A stretch of DNA of 64,000 nt from Accumulibacter sp. Lineage in GTDB: Bacteria; Pseudomonadota; Gammaproteobacteria; Burkholderiales; Rhodocyclaceae. The stretch is taken from assembly GCF_036625195.1 (NCBI RefSeq), contig NZ_JAZKUG010000001.1, positions 4,154,001-4,218,000 on the forward strand, read 5' to 3'. Below are positions 61,327-64,000 of the stretch, one piece after another (position 1 is the first letter of the stretch; every line of letters starts with the position of its first letter). The translations under genes were made by a program, and so were the position numbers. Below the pieces are notes generated by a model that was not told the origin of the DNA, did not search any database, and worked only from the letters and a program-made list of their open reading frames with translations.

Positions 61327-64000
61327 TCACCCCTGGCCCGGAGTCAGCTCCCGCTGCCGGCGCGCCAGGGTGCGCAGGACCATGTCGAGAACCTCATCGA
61401 GATGCTTGCCGACATCCTCGGCGAGAAAGCGCAGCACGACATAACCGTTCTCCTGCAACAGCGCGTCCTTGCGCCGGTCGCGGCGGTAGGCTGTGGCGTC
61501 GGCCAAGTGTTGCGGGCCATCGACTTCGACCGCCACGCGCGCCTCAGCGGCGAGCAGATCCACCTCCATTCCGCCACGTCCGTCGAAAGGAATCGACAAT
61601 ACGACGTTGAGACGAAACTTCCCGGCGGTGTCAGGAAGCGTCTGCAAACGCCGATGGAGGAAGGCTTCGCTGGCGCTGCGCGCGCGCCCGGCACCGCTCG
61701 CCCCCGGCTCGAACGTGCCAGCGGCGTGCACGAACAGCTCGCCGAGCGGCGCGTCCACCCCGTCGCGCAGCAGGCGCTGGACGCTGGCAGCGTAAGCGCG
61801 CTTCCATTCCGCCTCGACCGGAAGCGGCACCTCCGGTGGCCAGCCGGGCACCGCGCTGGCCGGCAGCAGAATGGTGTACCCGACCGCTTCGTAGCCCTTG
61901 CAGCGCCGGTCGAACATCCGCGCCAGCAGCGGCACATTGAGGTCGGCGTAGTCGTAGATGCGGACCTCCCGCTTGCTGTCGTGCAGGCGATGCAGACGGC
62001 CGGCGTACTGGGCAATCGTTCCGCGCCAGGAGACCGGCAGCGTCAGGAACAGGGTGTCGAGACGGGCGTCGTCAAAGCCCTCGCCGAGGTAGCCACCGGT
62101 CGCCAGGACGACCCGTTCCTCGCTCTCCGGGATGGCCACCAGTCGCGCGAGCGCCTCCTGCAATTGCCTCCTGCCCATGCCGCCGCGCAGGACCACCAAG
62201 TGGCGCACGATCGGTTCCAGTCGCTCGGCCAGCTGTTCGAGATGACCGGTTCGTTCGGTCAGCACGACCGGCGAACGTCCCTCGCGCACTGCCGCCGCGA
62301 CGTCGTCGACGATCAGTCGATTCCGTCTGTCGTCGGCGATCAGTGCCTCGTACAGATCATGGAACTGGACGCGCAGGTCGGCGCCGCCGGCGGAAGGCGC
62401 GTGGAAGGCCGTCGGACGCACCCAGACGTTGTGGATGAAAGGTCGCTCCGCTGCCTGTTCGCGCGCACTGACTCGATGGCGGACCGGTCCGCACTGCATG
62501 AAGACGATCGGGTGGTGCCCGTCCTTGCGGGTCACGGTCGCTGACAAGCCAAGGACATATCTGGCCTTCGCTCGCCGGACCAGCTGCTCGAAGCTCAATG
62601 CCGGCAGGTGATGGCATTCGTCCACGACCAGATGACCGTATTCCCCGACCCGGTCATCGACCACGCCCGCGCGGACGAGGCTCTGGATCAGCGCCACGTC
62701 GAGCGTGCCGTTCGGCTTGTTGCGACCGCCGCCGATGCGGCCGATGGCCTTGGACGGCAATCCCAGGAAGCTTGCCAGCCGTTCGACCCACTGCTCCAAC
62801 AGTTGCTGGCGGTGGACGAGCACCAGCGTGCTGACGCCGCGCCTGGCGATCAGCCACGCCGCGACAACGGTCTTGCCGAAAGCGGTGGTCGCGGCGAGAA
62901 CTCCGTGGTCGTGGCCGGCCAAGGCTTGGGCGGCGACCGCCTGCCGCGGCCGCAAGCTGCCCTGGAACGAGACGCCCAGCGGTACGCCGGAGTGGCGCTC
63001 GTCGCGCACGATGCATTCGATCCCGAGGCTGCCGAGCAGATCCTGGATCTCGTCCAGGCAGCCGCGTGGCAGACCAATATGCAGCGGATGCTGCTCGGCG
63101 CAGGAGATCACCCGTGGCGTGCCGAAGGTCGGCAGGCGCATCGCCTGCGCCCGGTAGAACTCCGGATTCTGGAACGCCGCCAACCGCAGCAGGCGATTGC
63201 GCAAGGCGGCGGGCAATCCCTCTTGGGCAAGATAGATCTCGTTGCCGAGGATCAGCTCCAGTCGTTCCGGCAAAGTCCCGACGATCGGCGGTTCGGCTCG
63301 GCGGCGCGAGGGCGGTGCGCTCCACGGCTCGACGTCGCCTTCCTGGTCTTCGTCGAGCACGGGAAAGCGAACTCCGACGACACGCCCGCGTTGCTCGGCG
63401 GCGCGAACAATGGACTCGGCTTGCGCGCGGGTGATCCTTTGCATGGTCGAGAGAAACGCCCACTGATCCGGCCAGGGAAGAAACCGTCCGTCGAGGAACA
63501 CGCTGTCGTCGCTTTCCCGCGGGCGCTTCTGCAGCGGCAAGGCGATCAGGTTGCCGAAACCGCCCTTGGGCAGGGTGTCCTGGTTCGGAAACAACCGGTC
63601 GTACGAATCCAGACCGATTTCTGGTCGTCGTTCCATCGTCTCGGTGAGGATGTGCGCAGCGAGTTTCCTCGCCAGGACAGCCGGCAGGGCCTCGGCGAAG
63701 AACAACCACAGGTGGCCGCCGTTGCCCGAGCGCGATCGCTCGACCGCGGCCGGCAGCCCCAGTTCCCGGCACGTGTCGCGAACGGCGCCGATGTCCGCAC
63801 ACCAGCCTTGCTTGTCGAAATCGATGGCAAGAAAGAAGCAGGTCTCATCGAGAAGCATCGGGTAAACGCCGATGACGAACTCGCGACCACGGTCATCGTG
63901 GCCCGTCAGATGCTGGCGAATGGTTTCGTCGGTCAGCGGCAGGAATCGCCGACTGGGGCAGTCCTGGCACCTGACCGCCCGCTTGTCGCACAGTCCACGC
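61327..64000 (-). CDS. TOTE-type primase-helicase-nuclease (start beyond right edge)
   Basis: The visible part is about 890 residues and the frame stays open at 64000. At the edge a zinc-finger-like segment reads GLCDKRAVRCQDCP. The archaeo-eukaryotic primase part follows (FFLAIDFDKQGW with the acidic pair, RSGNGGHLWLFF). The middle is a superfamily II helicase: Walker A TTAFGKTVVAAWL, DECHH box, LGLSATVTRKDG and QYAGRLHRLH. The C-terminus ends in a small endonuclease-like part (VAVEVDGPQHLAD, then RDRRKDALLQENGYVVLRF) of the DUF559/Vsr-like type. This domain set defines the TOTE conflict systems; a role in defence or mobile-element biology is inferred. Confidence 0.88.
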   Translation of the reverse strand, partial: RGLCDKRAVRCQDCPSRRFLPLTDETIRQHLTGHDDRGREFVIGVYPMLLDETCFFLAIDFDKQGWCADIGAVRDTCRELGLPAAVERSRSGNGGHLWLFFAEALPAVLARKLAAHILTETMERRPEIGLDSYDRLFPNQDTLPKGGFGNLIALPLQKRPRESDDSVFLDGRFLPWPDQWAFLSTMQRITRAQAESIVRAAEQRGRVVGVRFPVLDEDQEGDVEPWSAPPSRRRAEPPIVGTLPERLELILGNEIYLAQEGLPAALRNRLLRLAAFQNPEFYRAQAMRLPTFGTPRVISCAEQHPLHIGLPRGCLDEIQDLLGSLGIECIVRDERHSGVPLGVSFQGSLRPRQAVAAQALAGHDHGVLAATTAFGKTVVAAWLIARRGVSTLVLVHRQQLLEQWVERLASFLGLPSKAIGRIGGGRNKPNGTLDVALIQSLVRAGVVDDRVGEYGHLVVDECHHLPALSFEQLVRRAKARYVLGLSATVTRKDGHHPIVFMQCGPVRHRVSAREQAAERPFIHNVWVRPTAFHAPSAGGADLRVQFHDLYEALIADDRRNRLIVDDVAAAVREGRSPVVLTERTGHLEQLAERLEPIVRHLVVLRGGMGRRQLQEALARLVAIPESEERVVLATGGYLGEGFDDARLDTLFLTLPVSWRGTIAQYAGRLHRLHDSKREVRIYDYADLNVPLLARMFDRRCKGYEAVGYTILLPASAVPGWPPEVPLPVEAEWKRAYAASVQRLLRDGVDAPLGELFVHAAGTFEPGASGAGRARSASEAFLHRRLQTLPDTAGKFRLNVVLSIPFDGRGGMEVDLLAAEARVAVEVDGPQHLADATAYRRDRRKDALLQENGYVVLRFLAEDVGKHLDEVLDMVLRTLARRQRELTPGQG

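Overview
The window is high-GC DNA from a betaproteobacterium, most likely of the Rhodocyclales / Candidatus Accumulibacter type. The evidence is the rpsF-priB-rpsR-rplI-dnaB order (a beta/gamma-proteobacterial arrangement), a Thauera-like 2-oxoacid:ferredoxin oxidoreductase cluster, an acetate permease, cytochromes and a riboswitch-controlled glycine cleavage operon. The lineage is inferred from gene content and codon bias only. No rRNA or tRNA was recognised.

Left part (1-31 kb). The ribosomal/replication operon reads leftward. Upstream of it lies a leftward three-gene cassette with its own promoter: a metacaspase-like protease, a 1993-residue protein with two alpha/beta-hydrolase domains plus a CHAT (caspase-like) protease and helical repeats, and a protein with a TIR/deoxyribosyltransferase-like N terminus, TPRs and a SLOG-like C terminus. 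This looks like a regulated-cell-death or anti-phage conflict module. Ordinary genes follow: OmpA-like, cytochromes, Hsp20, thioredoxin, macrodomain, methyltransferase, hydrolase, cache protein, acetate transporter, PAP2, rhodanese, korCAB, cidAB and a CoA-transferase. Next is a RelE/Xre-type toxin-antitoxin pair whose toxin is broken by a complete 2412-bp IS66-family element (8-bp target duplication) and by a frameshift.

Middle part (31-51 kb). A type III-B (Cmr) CRISPR-Cas locus reads rightward: a CARF protein with a winged-helix tail, cmr1, cas10, cmr3-6, a 30-codon ORF, a CARF-HEPN RNase (Csx1/Csx2 type) and cas6. It is followed, 8 bp after the cas6 stop, by a 50-repeat CRISPR array. Most junctions are 1-4 bp overlaps, so the effector operon is translationally coupled. 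Decayed type I restriction-modification fragments lie on both sides (31.4 kb; 47.1 and 48.4 kb), together with a duplicated fragment of the resident CoA-transferase gene, an intact DUF1016 nuclease and a truncated VapBC pair. The island appears to have been built by repeated insertion and deletion. A separate cas2-cas1-cas2 adaptation cassette with two unlike Cas2 proteins follows.

Right part (51-64 kb). Housekeeping resumes: a peroxiredoxin-like protein, a YfcF-type glutathione transferase, a MAPEG protein, a promoter plus tandem glycine riboswitch ahead of gcvT-gcvH-gcvP, glutathione peroxidase, a DUF455 ferritin-like protein and a Bcr/CflA exporter. A relic of an IS66 end comes next. The window closes with a leftward TOTE-type primase-helicase-nuclease whose start lies beyond the right edge.
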